A stretch of DNA of 64,000 nt from Bacteroidota bacterium (GTDB lineage Bacteria > Bacteroidota > Bacteroidia > Cytophagales > Cyclobacteriaceae), in NCBI GenBank assembly GCA_016178785.1, contig JACOSO010000058.1:1-64000 (forward strand), written 5' to 3'. The translations under genes and the position numbers were made by a program. The first letter of the stretch is position 1. Every line of letters starts with the position of its first letter. The notes beneath the pieces are model-generated. The model made no database searches. It was given only the letters and a program-made list of their open reading frames with translations, and had not been told where the DNA came from. Shown here piece by piece: positions 52,860-61,317 of this stretch.

Positions 52860-54164
52860 TTAATATCTGTAGTAATCAGGCTTGAAAGGTCCCTTCACTT
52901 CTACACCAATGTATTTAGCCTGGTCAGCGGTAAGCGTATCCAGTTCAACACCGATTTTCTTTAAGTGGAGTTGAGCTACTTTCTCATCCAAATGTTTAGG
53001 CAGCATGTACACCTTGTTTTCATACTTGCCATTATTTGTCCAAAGCTCAAGTTGAGCAAGGGTTTGGTTAGTGAACGAGTTACTCATTACAAAAGAGGGG
53101 TGGCCCGTTGCACAACCTAAATTCACTAAGCGTCCTTCAGCCAATAAAATCACCTGACGGCCACTCTTTAATGTGTAAAGGTCTACCTGAGGTTTCACTT
53201 CGTCTTTGGTTGCATTCTTATTCAACCATGCTACATCGATTTCATTATCGAAGTGACCTATGTTACAGACAATGGCTTTGTCTTTCATGCTCATGAAGTG
53301 ACGATCGAGTACGATGCCGTAGTTACCAGTGGCAGTTACTACGATGTCAGCCTCCTTTACAGCATCATCCATTTTCTTCACGGCAAATCCGTCCATGGCG
53401 GCCTGCAATGCACAAATTGGGTCGATCTCAGTTACGATCACACGTGCACCCGCACCGCGAAGAGATGCTGCAGAACCTTTGCCCACATCACCGTATCCGG
53501 CAACAACAGCAATTTTTCCAGCCATCATCACATCAGTGGCTCTTCTGATTGCATCTACCAATGATTCTTTGCAGCCGTATTTATTATCAAATTTTGATTT
53601 TGTCACTGAGTCGTTGATGTTGATTGCAGGCAATGGAAGTTTACCATTGTTCATGCGTTCGATCAAACGGTGAACACCCGTTGTTGTCTCTTCAGAAATT
53701 CCTTTGATGCCTGGTACAAATTCAGGGAAGCGGTCGAGCACCATATTGGTAAGGTCGCCACCGTCATCCAAAATCATGTTCAACGGTTTGCCTCCTTCAA
53801 AAGCGTGAAGCGTCTGCTCAATGCACCAATCGAATTCTTTTTCGTTCATTCCCTTCCAGGCATATACAGGTATGCCTGCTGCCGCAATTGCAGCCGCAGC
53901 ATGGTCTTGAGTTGAGAAAATATTGCATGAGCTCCACGACACCTCTGCGCCAAGCTCTTTCAATGTTTCGATCAGCACTGCAGTCTGGATCGTCATATGC
54001 AAACAGCCCGCAATGCGAGCACCTTTCAAAGGTTTCTTTGCACCAAACTCTTCGCGAATGGCCATTAAGCCGGGCATCTCTGCCTCAGCCAGTTTGATTT
54101 CTTTGCGGCCCCATGCGGCCAGCGACATGTCTTTTACTTTGTAAGCTACTTTTTCAGCTACCAT
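52860..54164 (-). CDS. ahcY: Adenosylhomocysteinase
   Basis: 434 residues from the ATG at 54162-54164 (the frame is open to 54197, but the family starts near [18 protein letters not shown]). [24 protein letters not shown]-like region and the NAD site [29 protein letters not shown]; ends KPDYYRY as in the family. Splits S-adenosylhomocysteine into adenosine and homocysteine, keeping methylation running. Single gene with its own terminator. Confidence 0.97.
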   Translation of the reverse strand: MVAEKVAYKVKDMSLAAWGRKEIKLAEAEMPGLMAIREEFGAKKPLKGARIAGCLHMTIQTAVLIETLKELGAEVSWSSCNIFSTQDHAAAAIAAAGIPVYAWKGMNEKEFDWCIEQTLHAFEGGKPLNMILDDGGDLTNMVLDRFPEFVPGIKGISEETTTGVHRLIERMNNGKLPLPAININDSVTKSKFDNKYGCKESLVDAIRRATDVMMAGKIAVVAGYGDVGKGSAASLRGAGARVIVTEIDPICALQAAMDGFAVKKMDDAVKEADIVVTATGNYGIVLDRHFMSMKDKAIVCNIGHFDNEIDVAWLNKNATKDEVKPQVDLYTLKSGRQVILLAEGRLVNLGCATGHPSFVMSNSFTNQTLAQLELWTNNGKYENKVYMLPKHLDEKVAQLHLKKIGVELDTLTADQAKYIGVEVKGPFKPDYYRY

Positions 54165-54325
54165 ATGATTTGTATTTATTTCCTTAAAGAGTTGCAAAGA
54201 TAAAAGAAAGGATTGAGACGTCAGAATGGTTTTTTTGTGACATATAATAGGAGAAACATTGCCTTAAAAGCCGGGCTTTTGAACCTTCCCAGTCCCTCAT
54301 CTGTTGTTACTTCCAAACTTGAATA

Positions 54326-54988
54326 ATGACTAAGCCTGTTATTAAAATCGATGTAGTATCAGATGTGGTTTGCCCGTGGTGCTACATTGGCAAACGAAGA
54401 TTAGAGAAAGCCATCGATCAACTCAAAAATGATTTTGACTTTGAAGTAGAGTATCATCCCTTCGAGCTCAACCCAACCATGCCTGCGGAAGGCCGCGACC
54501 AAAAAGAATATCTATCCGCAAAATTCGGAGGTGAAGAACGGTATCATCAAATTACAGATCGCACTGCAAAGGTTGCTGCTTTGGAGGGTTTGAAATTTGA
54601 TTTTAGCAAACAAAAAATTTCTCCCAACACGTTAAATTCTCATCGTCTGATTGCCTTCGCAAAACGTAAAGGAAAACAGGCTGAAATAAAAGAAGCATTG
54701 ATGAGTGCGTATTTTGAGAAAGGGACAGATTTATCCAAAGTTGAAAACTTAGTCAGCATCGCTGCCGAGCACGGTTTGGATGCAAGGGAGACCGAACTTT
54801 TTCTGAATAGTGATGAACTCATAGCCGAAGTGAAACTTGAAGAGCAACTTAATTATCAGCGTGGTATTTCGGGAGTTCCTTTTTACATCATCAACAACAA
54901 GTACGGAGTTTCAGGAGCACAGCCCACGGAAGTTTTTGTAAATACATTCAAAGAGATTGCAGAATCCAAATTACAGATGACGAATTGA
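54326..54988 (+). CDS. FrnE-like DsbA family oxidoreductase
   Basis: 220 residues. Thioredoxin fold with CPWC at 16-19 (DVVCPWCYIGKRRLEKAI), long helical insertion and the cis-Pro loop GISGVPFYIINNKYGVSGAQP. No signal peptide, so cytoplasmic, as for FrnE and 2-hydroxychromene isomerase-like relatives. Likely disulfide isomerase or oxidoreductase under oxidative stress. Confidence 0.9.
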   Translation: MTKPVIKIDVVSDVVCPWCYIGKRRLEKAIDQLKNDFDFEVEYHPFELNPTMPAEGRDQKEYLSAKFGGEERYHQITDRTAKVAALEGLKFDFSKQKISPNTLNSHRLIAFAKRKGKQAEIKEALMSAYFEKGTDLSKVENLVSIAAEHGLDARETELFLNSDELIAEVKLEEQLNYQRGISGVPFYIINNKYGVSGAQPTEVFVNTFKEIAESKLQMTN

Positions 54989-54993
54989 TTTCA

Positions 54994-55042
54994 AATCTGA
55001 AAATATGTAATCTGTAATCTAATACTGCCAATCTGAAATTGA
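54994..55042. repeat. Heptamer array (TAATCTG-like), 7 units
   Basis: Seven consecutive 7-bp units with core AATCTGA/TAATCTG, without phase slip, directly after the frnE-like gene. The same core AATCTGT occurs in the array between trpE and trpG (59524-59551). Confidence 0.75.
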
Positions 55043-55063
55043 TAAAGTGTAAGCTAAGCTTCG

Positions 55064-56347
55064 TTATTTTTTTATTTGAGATTTAGGCAAATCACTCTCT
55101 TTGATAATCGAAGTCCAAGTACTTGTTTGACCGTTGTCCATCCGCGTCCAGATGGGCGTGATGACATCAGCATGTGCATCAATATTGATGTGACTCCCAA
55201 AAAACTTCGAAGCATCAGGAGTAAAAGGTGTTTCATTGATTTTTACTTCGCTGAAATTATTCCCACCGTCAAAAGAATAGGCAAGATAGACATCGGTTTG
55301 AAGGTCATCATAGTCTCTTCGGTCATAGTAAATAATATAAACGCTCCCATTTGTTTGATCAACAGCAATCCACGGTAAAAACTGATGACTGCCTGCTTCG
55401 TCTTTGTTTATCCGCAGTGGCTTTGACCACATGTCTCCCCGGCTTCTCGATTTCATTAACCAGATGTCGGTGTCATTGGCTCCGTTCCGTTGATCGGCCC
55501 ATAATAAATACAATGTTCCATGGTATCGACCCATACTGTTATCAATGGCGAGCACAGGCAGGCCGTTGCATCTTTCAATTCCAGGAATGTTCAGCGCCCA
55601 GCCACCCTCTTGTTTTGTAACTATCAAATCGTTCGAAAGCCATGTGTTGCCGTCATCGTAAGAACGATCGAGATAAATCTTTTCCTGATTTGCCCAAGTC
55701 ACGTAAATTTTTCCATCCGTACCAATGGCAGTCATTGCGCCCATCGCAGTGTTATCATCGTTGAGACAATCGCCAGAGGTTTCGTTGACATGTATGGGCT
55801 TTGAGAATCTATTTCCATTTCCGGACTTGCTGAATAAAATGTTGGATTGACAGCCTGCTTCGCTGCTTTCATTATCGAATTGAGTCCATGTTACAAAGAC
55901 TTCATTTTTTTTCGGATGAACCGCTGGCCAAACTTTGTCTTGATCTGCGGGAGGATTGTTTCCAATAGATACCTCCTCACCCCATGTTGCTCCGTCATCA
56001 ATTGAATTGCGGCAAACGATTCCGCGACCCTTGCCACCAGGGTCAGACAGGTGAAAATAAAAGAAGTGTCCTTTGGAGTTGGAGATAACTGCAGGCTTAC
56101 CATAAACACCAAATGAAGACTTTATTTCGGTTGTGGTCCAAGCCTGTCCGCCATCGCTTGTTATGATCACTCGATTGCGCCCCGTAACCGCGACAATGTT
56201 CTTTGGATTCCTTTTATTGATGGCAATCGAAGGATCTGCAGGCGGATAAGATTTGTCATCTTGCTCCGCCAGCTTGATGTTTTTGAATTGAGAAAATGAG
56301 TTTAAAGAAATGAATAATATTAAAAGGACAGAATAGAATTTTTTCAT
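55064..56347 (-). CDS. Exported BNR/sialidase-like beta-propeller protein
   Basis: 427 residues from the ATG at 56345-56347, which opens a signal peptide (MKKFYSVLLILFISLNSFSQ). The rest has Asp-box (BNR) repeats of the S-x-D-x-G-x-x-W type: TSDGGQAWT, SIDDGATWG, SYDDGNTWL, SRSRGDMWS, SFDGGNNFS. A six-bladed propeller is expected. The catalytic residues of sialidases were not identified, so it may only bind glycans or protein. Likely periplasmic or secreted. Confidence 0.82.
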   Translation of the reverse strand: MKKFYSVLLILFISLNSFSQFKNIKLAEQDDKSYPPADPSIAINKRNPKNIVAVTGRNRVIITSDGGQAWTTTEIKSSFGVYGKPAVISNSKGHFFYFHLSDPGGKGRGIVCRNSIDDGATWGEEVSIGNNPPADQDKVWPAVHPKKNEVFVTWTQFDNESSEAGCQSNILFSKSGNGNRFSKPIHVNETSGDCLNDDNTAMGAMTAIGTDGKIYVTWANQEKIYLDRSYDDGNTWLSNDLIVTKQEGGWALNIPGIERCNGLPVLAIDNSMGRYHGTLYLLWADQRNGANDTDIWLMKSRSRGDMWSKPLRINKDEAGSHQFLPWIAVDQTNGSVYIIYYDRRDYDDLQTDVYLAYSFDGGNNFSEVKINETPFTPDASKFFGSHINIDAHADVITPIWTRMDNGQTSTWTSIIKESDLPKSQIKK

Positions 56348-56462
56348 CAGAACAGAATCGATCAATACCAATTGCAATTCTCATGAATATTTTTCTTCTA
56401 TCAAAATTTGATTGTCAATTGTTCAAAGTCATTGATCCAGTGCATTTGATCAAATCATAAAT

Positions 56463-56490
56463 TGTACATTGTAAATCTTAAATCTATTTA
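56463..56490. repeat. Heptamer array (TGTAAAT-like), 4 units
   Basis: Four 7-bp units (TGTACAT, TGTAAAT and two CTTAAAT-like) that end exactly at the nhaA start codon, so they form its 5' leader. The 7-bp rhythm can be followed weakly upstream to about 56407. Confidence 0.6.
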
Positions 56491-57630
56491 ATGAGAACTT
56501 GGGCGCGCCATTCATTGGCATTTCTCGAAAGGGAAAAATCAGGAGGAATCATATTACTCTTATGCACCTTCATTTCATTGATATGTGCCAATACTCTCCT
56601 CAGTTCAGGTTATCAGCATTTTTGGCACTCAACTTTCTTTTCAAAGCCTATCGAATTCTGGATCAATGATGGCTTGATGACTATTTTCTTTTTGCAAGTG
56701 GGTCTCGAGATTGAGCGAGAGATCTATGTGGGTGAATTGAATAATTTCAGAAAGTCATTACTGCCGGTGATCGCAGCCCTTGGTGGAATGCTGGTACCTG
56801 CTACCATTCATTTTATTTTCAACAAAGGAACAATAGCGCAAAGTGGGTATGGTATCCCGATGGCTACGGATATCGCGTTTTCGCTGGGTATTCTTTCTTT
56901 GCTGGGCAATCGTGTTCCACTTTCGCTTAAAGTTTTTCTTACGGCTCTAGCTATCATCGATGACTTAGGGGCTATTCTTGTTATTGCGGTATTTTATTCA
57001 ACTCATTTTTCATTTTTATACCTGGGGCTCGCCTTCTTAATTTTTGCTTTTCTGGTTTTACTGAATCGCATGAACGTGATTTCGCTTTGGATTTATTTAT
57101 TACTGGGCTGTGTGATGTGGTTTTGCATGCACCGCTCTGGTATTCATGCTACAATCACAGGTGTATTGCTGGCCTTCGCGATTCCATTTCGTCATGGTGA
57201 TGGAAAATCGCCTTCCAGTATTTTACAGCATCGCCTTCATAAGCCAGTAACGTTTCTTGTACTCCCGCTTTTTGCGTTGGCAAATACGGCTATTGCTTTA
57301 CCATCAACATTTATTGCAGATCTGACTTCGCTCAATAGTATAGGGATTATCTTCGGCCTGGTGCTTGGTAAGCCGCTTGGTATTTTTCTTTTTTCTTGGA
57401 TAGGACTAACAATTGGTTGGTGCATTCTTCCCCATACGCTGAAAATGAGAAACATTCTGGCCTTGGGAATGTTGTCAGGCATCGGATTCACTATGTCTAT
57501 ATTCATTACGCTGCTCGCATTCAACGATCTGCATTTAATAGACGGTTCAAAGATTGCAGTGCTTGTGGGCTCAATGCTTTCAGGAGCGCTTGGATTGCTG
57601 TGCTTACAACTGACGCTTAAGAAAAAATAG
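56491..57630 (+). CDS. nhaA: Na+/H+ antiporter NhaA
   Basis: 379 residues, about twelve helices. PMATDIAFSLGILSLLGNRVPLSLKVFLTALAIIDDLGAI contains Asp127, Asp157 and Asp158, equivalent to the E. coli Asp133, Asp163 and Asp164 ion-binding residues; GIHATITGVLLAFAIP and GIGFTMSIFI are also typical. Exchanges sodium or lithium for protons at the inner membrane. Single gene. Confidence 0.95.
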   Translation: MRTWARHSLAFLEREKSGGIILLLCTFISLICANTLLSSGYQHFWHSTFFSKPIEFWINDGLMTIFFLQVGLEIEREIYVGELNNFRKSLLPVIAALGGMLVPATIHFIFNKGTIAQSGYGIPMATDIAFSLGILSLLGNRVPLSLKVFLTALAIIDDLGAILVIAVFYSTHFSFLYLGLAFLIFAFLVLLNRMNVISLWIYLLLGCVMWFCMHRSGIHATITGVLLAFAIPFRHGDGKSPSSILQHRLHKPVTFLVLPLFALANTAIALPSTFIADLTSLNSIGIIFGLVLGKPLGIFLFSWIGLTIGWCILPHTLKMRNILALGMLSGIGFTMSIFITLLAFNDLHLIDGSKIAVLVGSMLSGALGLLCLQLTLKKK

Positions 57631-57640
57631 TCTGCCGATT

Positions 57641-57671
57641 TTTGTATCTCCGAAAATCATCCTTATACTTG
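57641..57671 (+). promoter_or_regulatory. Bacteroidota-type promoter of thx (and probably trp)
   Basis: TTTG (57641-57644), 19 nt, TATACTTG (57664-57671), matching the Bacteroidota housekeeping consensus TTTG-N19-TAnnTTTG. It lies 21 bp before the thx ATG. No comparable promoter was seen between thx and trpE, so this one may drive the trp leader too. Confidence 0.7.
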
Positions 57672-57692
57672 CGACATAATTTTTAATATTAA

Positions 57693-57875
57693 ATGGGAAG
57701 AGGAGATAAAAAATCCAAAAAAGGAAAACGCACGCAGGGGTCATTCGGTGTTTCAAGAAACCGCAAAAAGATCAAAGCCAGATTGAAAAGAACAGCGAGC
57801 AAGAAACCAGCAAAAGCTGCCGGTGAGGCGGCAAAACCAAAAGCCCGTAAAGTAGCTAAGAAGAAAGAAGAATAA
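57693..57875 (+). CDS. 30S ribosomal protein THX (bTHX)
   Basis: 60 residues, extremely basic. MGRGDKKSKKGKRTQGSFGVSRNRKK is the THX signature (short peptide bound in the head of the 30S subunit), followed by a Lys/Ala-rich tail common in Bacteroidota. Length is longer than Thermus Thx because of that tail. Stop is 3 bp before the trp leader ATG. Confidence 0.9.
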   Translation: MGRGDKKSKKGKRTQGSFGVSRNRKKIKARLKRTASKKPAKAAGEAAKPKARKVAKKKEE

Positions 57876-57878
57876 ACA

Positions 57879-57953
57879 ATGATACTATTTTCAAACAATG
57901 CATGGTGGTGGCACAGGTCAAACTTTGATCGGTGCAGGATTGCGCTTTGTTGA
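57879..57953 (+). CDS. trpL: trp operon leader peptide (trpL)
   Basis: 24 codons from ATG 57879 to TGA 57951: MILFSNNAWWWH then RSNFDRCRIALC. Three Trp codons in a row (57903-57911) in so short a frame, directly upstream of a strong terminator and trpE, are the hallmark of a leader peptide for ribosome-mediated attenuation. Low charged tRNA-Trp would stall the ribosome at these codons and favour an antiterminator. Confidence 0.85.
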   Translation: MILFSNNAWWWHRSNFDRCRIALC

Positions 57954-57975
57954 AAAACAATAAATCTCATTTGAG

Positions 57976-58012
57976 AAGCCCGCCCGATCATTCGAGCGGG
58001 CTTTTTTTTTGG
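57976..58012 (+). terminator. trp attenuator hairpin
   Basis: AAGCCCGC (57976-57983) and GCGGGCTT (57996-58003) form an 8-bp GC-rich stem followed by a run of T. The loop holds CCGATCA (57984-57990), complementary to TGATCGG (57926-57932) in the leader, just after the Trp codons, and GAAGC/GCTTT can extend this, giving a competing antiterminator. Confidence 0.85.
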
Positions 58013-58081
58013 GCCTCACCTAGATCCTCTCCAGAGGAGAGAATTCTGCGTTCTCCTCTGGAGAAGAGTTGGGGATGAGGC
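58013..58081. repeat. GCCTCA...TGAGGC palindromic element, short copy
   Basis: 69 bp, GCCTCACC at one end and GGGGATGAGGC at the other, with an inner long hairpin (TCTCCAGAGGAGA/TCTCCTCTGGAGA-like, around GAATTCTGCG). Same ends and style as 35093-35206. It is inserted between the trp attenuator and trpE. Confidence 0.85.
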
Positions 58082-58116
58082 TTAAAGATGAAAAGGAAAA
58101 AGATATCAACGAACCA

Positions 58117-59514
58117 ATGAAAACTTATAAACTGAATACTCACTATAAAAAACTCCTGGCCGACACGCTAACACCGGTGAACATCTACTTAAAAGTGCGC
58201 GATGTTTTTGCGGGGAGCATTTTGCTTGAGAGCTCCGACTATCACGGGCGAGAGAACAGCTTGTCACTGATTTGTTGTGAACCTATCGCTTCATTTGAAA
58301 TGCAAAACGGAAAAGTACAAATGCAATTCCCTGACGGAATGGCAAATGAAATAAACATTGAGAGGGGGCGTACGAATCTTCCGCATCTTCTTGACGAATT
58401 CAAAAACTCATTTGAATTGGAGGCAAACGGAAACTTTAAGTCGATGGGTCTCTTCGGTTACACAGCTTATGATGCCGTTCGCTATTTTGAAGATGTAAAA
58501 ATAGAGCCAGTGCTTTCGTCAATTCCAGACATGGTATACAAACTGTATCGCTATGTAATTGTAGTTGACCATTTCTTCAATGAGTTGAAATTGCACGAGT
58601 TTGCGTTTGGAGATCAACCCAGTTCGCTGGATCGTGTCGAACAAATTATTTTTAGCAACCGATTCTCCACTTTCAAGTTTCAGGGAGATGAAAATGAAAC
58701 TTCCAATATATCAGACAACGAATTCTTAGAGGCAGTTGAAAAAGCCAAACAACATTGCAACCGGGGCGATGTTTTTCAAATGGTTTTGTCGAGAAGATTT
58801 ACCAGGCCATTCAAAGGCGATGAGTTTAATGTTTACCGCTCACTTCGCTCGATCAACCCCTCTCCTTATCTTTTTTATTTTGACTACGGAAGCTTCAAAC
58901 TTTTTGGTTCATCACCTGAGGCTCAATTGCAAGTTAAAGGCAATCAAGCCTTCATTTACCCGATTGCAGGAACGTTTAGAAGAAGCGGAAACGATCAGGA
59001 AGATGCAGTCATTGCTGAGCGCTTGTGTGCCGATGAAAAAGAAAATGCTGAACATGTGATGCTGGTAGATCTCGCTCGCAACGACATGAGTCGAAATGCT
59101 GATCATGTGACCGTTGAAGTGTTCAAAGAAATCCAATACTATTCTCACGTCATCCATTTAGTTTCAAAAGTGTCGGGTAAGCTTAGTAAAGATTCGCCAA
59201 CGGTGCAGATTTTCGCTGATACTTTTCCAGCAGGCACACTATCAGGCGCGCCTAAAGTGATGGCAATGAATTTGATTAACAAGTATGAAAATGTGAATCG
59301 GGGTTTTTACGGTGGAGCAATTGGTGTGATTGGTTTTGATGGTTCATTGAATAAGGCCATTATGATCCGAACTTTTTTGAGCAAGGGCAATCAATTGATT
59401 TATCAGGCAGGAGCAGGGATTGTTTCTAAGTCGGACAAAGAGAAAGAATTGCAAGAGGTGAACAACAAACTTGAAGCCTTACGTAAGGCAATAAAAATCG
59501 CTGAATCAATTTGA
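58117..59514 (+). CDS. trpE: Anthranilate synthase component I
   Basis: 465 residues from the ATG at 58117 (MKTYKLNTHYKKLLADTL); the frame is open from 58069, but the earlier part lies in the palindromic element. LLES in the N-terminal lobe (SILLESSDYHG) is the Trp feedback site. The C-terminal chorismate-binding part has GSSPEAQL, YPIAGTFRR, ERLCADEKENAEHVMLVDL, TFPAGTLSGAPK and AGAGIV. Converts chorismate and ammonia to anthranilate with TrpG. First gene of the trp operon under the attenuator. Confidence 0.96.
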   Translation: MKTYKLNTHYKKLLADTLTPVNIYLKVRDVFAGSILLESSDYHGRENSLSLICCEPIASFEMQNGKVQMQFPDGMANEINIERGRTNLPHLLDEFKNSFELEANGNFKSMGLFGYTAYDAVRYFEDVKIEPVLSSIPDMVYKLYRYVIVVDHFFNELKLHEFAFGDQPSSLDRVEQIIFSNRFSTFKFQGDENETSNISDNEFLEAVEKAKQHCNRGDVFQMVLSRRFTRPFKGDEFNVYRSLRSINPSPYLFYFDYGSFKLFGSSPEAQLQVKGNQAFIYPIAGTFRRSGNDQEDAVIAERLCADEKENAEHVMLVDLARNDMSRNADHVTVEVFKEIQYYSHVIHLVSKVSGKLSKDSPTVQIFADTFPAGTLSGAPKVMAMNLINKYENVNRGFYGGAIGVIGFDGSLNKAIMIRTFLSKGNQLIYQAGAGIVSKSDKEKELQEVNNKLEALRKAIKIAESI

Positions 59515-59523
59515 TAGTTTGAA

Positions 59524-59551
59524 AATCTGCAATGTGAAATCTGTAATCTTA
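59524..59551. repeat. Heptamer array (AATCTGN), 4 units, between trpE and trpG
   Basis: Four 7-bp units with consensus AATCTGW in the 44-bp trpE-trpG gap. Same wording as the array at 54994-55042. Confidence 0.7.
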
Positions 59552-59558
59552 AATAGAC

Positions 59559-60125
59559 ATGAAAATAGTAGTCATCGATAATTACGATTCCTTCACTTAC
59601 AATCTGGTGCATATCATTCGTGCGCTGGGTCATCAACCTGACATTTTCAGGAATGATAAAATTGAGGTAGATAAGGTGAATGGGTACGATAAAATTTTGC
59701 TTTCACCAGGACCTGGCATTCCCGATGAAGCCGGGATCATGAAACAAGTGATTGAAACTTACGCACCAATAAAGAGCATTCTGGGAATCTGCCTCGGCCA
59801 TCAGGGCATTGCGGAAGTGTTTGGAGCAAAGCTGTACAACATTCCGGATGTGCTGCATGGAGTGACTTCAGAGGCGCAAGTGAAAGATCGCTCGGAGAAA
59901 ATGTTCGATAATGTTCCAGACTTGTTTCAATGCACGCATTATCATTCGTGGGCAGTTAGACCTGAAAGTATCCCTTCTGAATTGAAAGTTACTTCAGTGA
60001 ATGGCGAAGGATTGGTTATGGCGCTCAGGCACGTGAAATATGATGTAAAAGGCCTTCAGTTTCATCCTGAATCAGTGATGACACCCGAAGGACCAAAGAT
60101 GATTGAGAATTGGCTGAAAACTTAA
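59559..60125 (+). CDS. trpG: Anthranilate synthase component II (glutamine amidotransferase)
   Basis: 188 residues, class I glutamine amidotransferase. Nucleophile Cys78 in GICLGHQGIAEVFGAKL and the His-Glu pair in QFHPESVMTPEG near the C-terminus. DNYDSFTYNLVH at the start is typical of TrpG/PabA. It passes ammonia to TrpE. No fusion with TrpD. Confidence 0.96.
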   Translation: MKIVVIDNYDSFTYNLVHIIRALGHQPDIFRNDKIEVDKVNGYDKILLSPGPGIPDEAGIMKQVIETYAPIKSILGICLGHQGIAEVFGAKLYNIPDVLHGVTSEAQVKDRSEKMFDNVPDLFQCTHYHSWAVRPESIPSELKVTSVNGEGLVMALRHVKYDVKGLQFHPESVMTPEGPKMIENWLKT

Positions 60126-60160
60126 TTCAAGCTGCTTCAAATTAATTGAGCCGTTGGATT

Positions 60161-60207
60161 TTCGAACTTTGAACCTTGAACTTTGAACCTGAACCTGAAC
60201 TTTGAAG
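60161..60207. repeat. Heptamer array (TTTGAAC), 7 units, between trpG and trpD
   Basis: Seven units of TTTGAAC type, two of them shortened to six bases (CTGAAC), ending 3 bp before the trpD ATG. Confidence 0.8.
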
Positions 60208-60210
60208 AAA

Positions 60211-61197
60211 ATGAAACAAGTACTCGCAGAATTAATCGACCACAAATCGCTGACCAAAGAAACAGCACGACAAGTGTTGATCGATTTGGCCTCAGGAAAA
60301 TTTAATCCGAGCCAAACTTCAGCATTCATGACTGTCTATATGATGCGTGGTATCACAGTAGATGAGCTCGCGGGTTTTCGCGATGCAATGCTTGAACTTT
60401 GCATTCCTGTAAAATTCGAAGAGCCTGTGATGGATTTGTGCGGCACTGGTGGCGATGCAAAAAACACTTTTAATATTTCAACGATGTCTTCTTTTGTGGT
60501 GGCTGCCGCAGGGCAACCTGTGGCAAAACATGGTAATTATGGTGTGTCATCGCTATCAGGCTCTTCCAACATTCTGGAATACTTTGGTTACAAGTTTACC
60601 AACGACAAAGATGAATTGAAACGCTGTCTTGACCGGGCGAATATTTGCTTCATGCACGCACCATTATTTCACCCGGCCATGAAAAATGTGGCGCCTATTC
60701 GTAAAGAACTTGGAGTAAAAACTTTTTTCAATATGCTGGGGCCAATGGTGAACCCCGCTTTTCCAAAGAGACAATTGGTGGGAGTGTTTAACTTAGAGCT
60801 GGCAAGACAGTACGGCTACTTATATCAACAAACAGAAAAAGATTTCGTGATTTTGCATTCGCTCGATGGCTATGACGAGATTTCATTGACAAGCGCATTC
60901 AAATATTTTTATAATGGAGGTGAAGAGATGAGCACAGCTTCACAACTTGGCTTGCCCCAATTAGCCCAGTCGGATTTGGTAGGAGGAAACACGATGGATG
61001 AATCTGCAAGAATTTTCATAAGTGTACTCGAAGGAAAAGGAACTCCGGCACAAAATGCAGTAGTGACCGCCAATGCAGGGATGGCGCTGTATTGTGCTGA
61101 CCAAAATTCAGGATTGCAGAATGGATTGACGAAAGCAAAAGAAGCATTGGAATCGGGAAAAGCGTTGAATGCTTTTAAGAAATTGATTGAGAAATAG
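60211..61197 (+). CDS. trpD: Anthranilate phosphoribosyltransferase
   Basis: 328 residues from the ATG at 60211; a TTG at 60202 is unlikely. DLCGTGGDAKNTFNISTMSSFVVAAAG and KHGNYGVSSLSGSSNILE are the PRPP and anthranilate-binding motifs; FFNMLGPMVNP follows. Transfers phosphoribose to anthranilate. The RBS region overlaps the end of a heptamer array. Confidence 0.96.
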   Translation: MKQVLAELIDHKSLTKETARQVLIDLASGKFNPSQTSAFMTVYMMRGITVDELAGFRDAMLELCIPVKFEEPVMDLCGTGGDAKNTFNISTMSSFVVAAAGQPVAKHGNYGVSSLSGSSNILEYFGYKFTNDKDELKRCLDRANICFMHAPLFHPAMKNVAPIRKELGVKTFFNMLGPMVNPAFPKRQLVGVFNLELARQYGYLYQQTEKDFVILHSLDGYDEISLTSAFKYFYNGGEEMSTASQLGLPQLAQSDLVGGNTMDESARIFISVLEGKGTPAQNAVVTANAGMALYCADQNSGLQNGLTKAKEALESGKALNAFKKLIEK

Positions 61198-61203
61198 AGG
61201 TTG

Positions 61204-61259
61204 GGACTTGGGGATTAGGACTTTGGACTTAGACATTAGGACTTAGGCATTAGGACTTG
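61204..61259. repeat. Heptamer array (GGACTTA/GGCATTA), 8 units, between trpD and trpC
   Basis: Eight consecutive 7-bp units with consensus GGAYTTA and no slip, starting 7 bp after the trpD stop. A TAGACAT repeat follows to about 61279, then TTTTGAA units to 61309. The most regular array in the window. Confidence 0.88.
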
Positions 61260-61317
61260 GGTATAGACATTAGACATAGAAATGGGATCTTGAATTTTGA
61301 ATTTTGAAACGTTATCG

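Noticed and set aside
54165-54325. Possible SAH or SAM riboswitch upstream of ahcY
   Set aside because: No recognisable riboswitch core or transcription hairpin was found in this short gap.
58088-58120. Ten-codon frame (MKRKKISTNQ) overlapping the trpE ATG
   Set aside because: It has no Trp codons and lies after the attenuator; the overlap is probably chance. The leader at 57879 explains regulation better.
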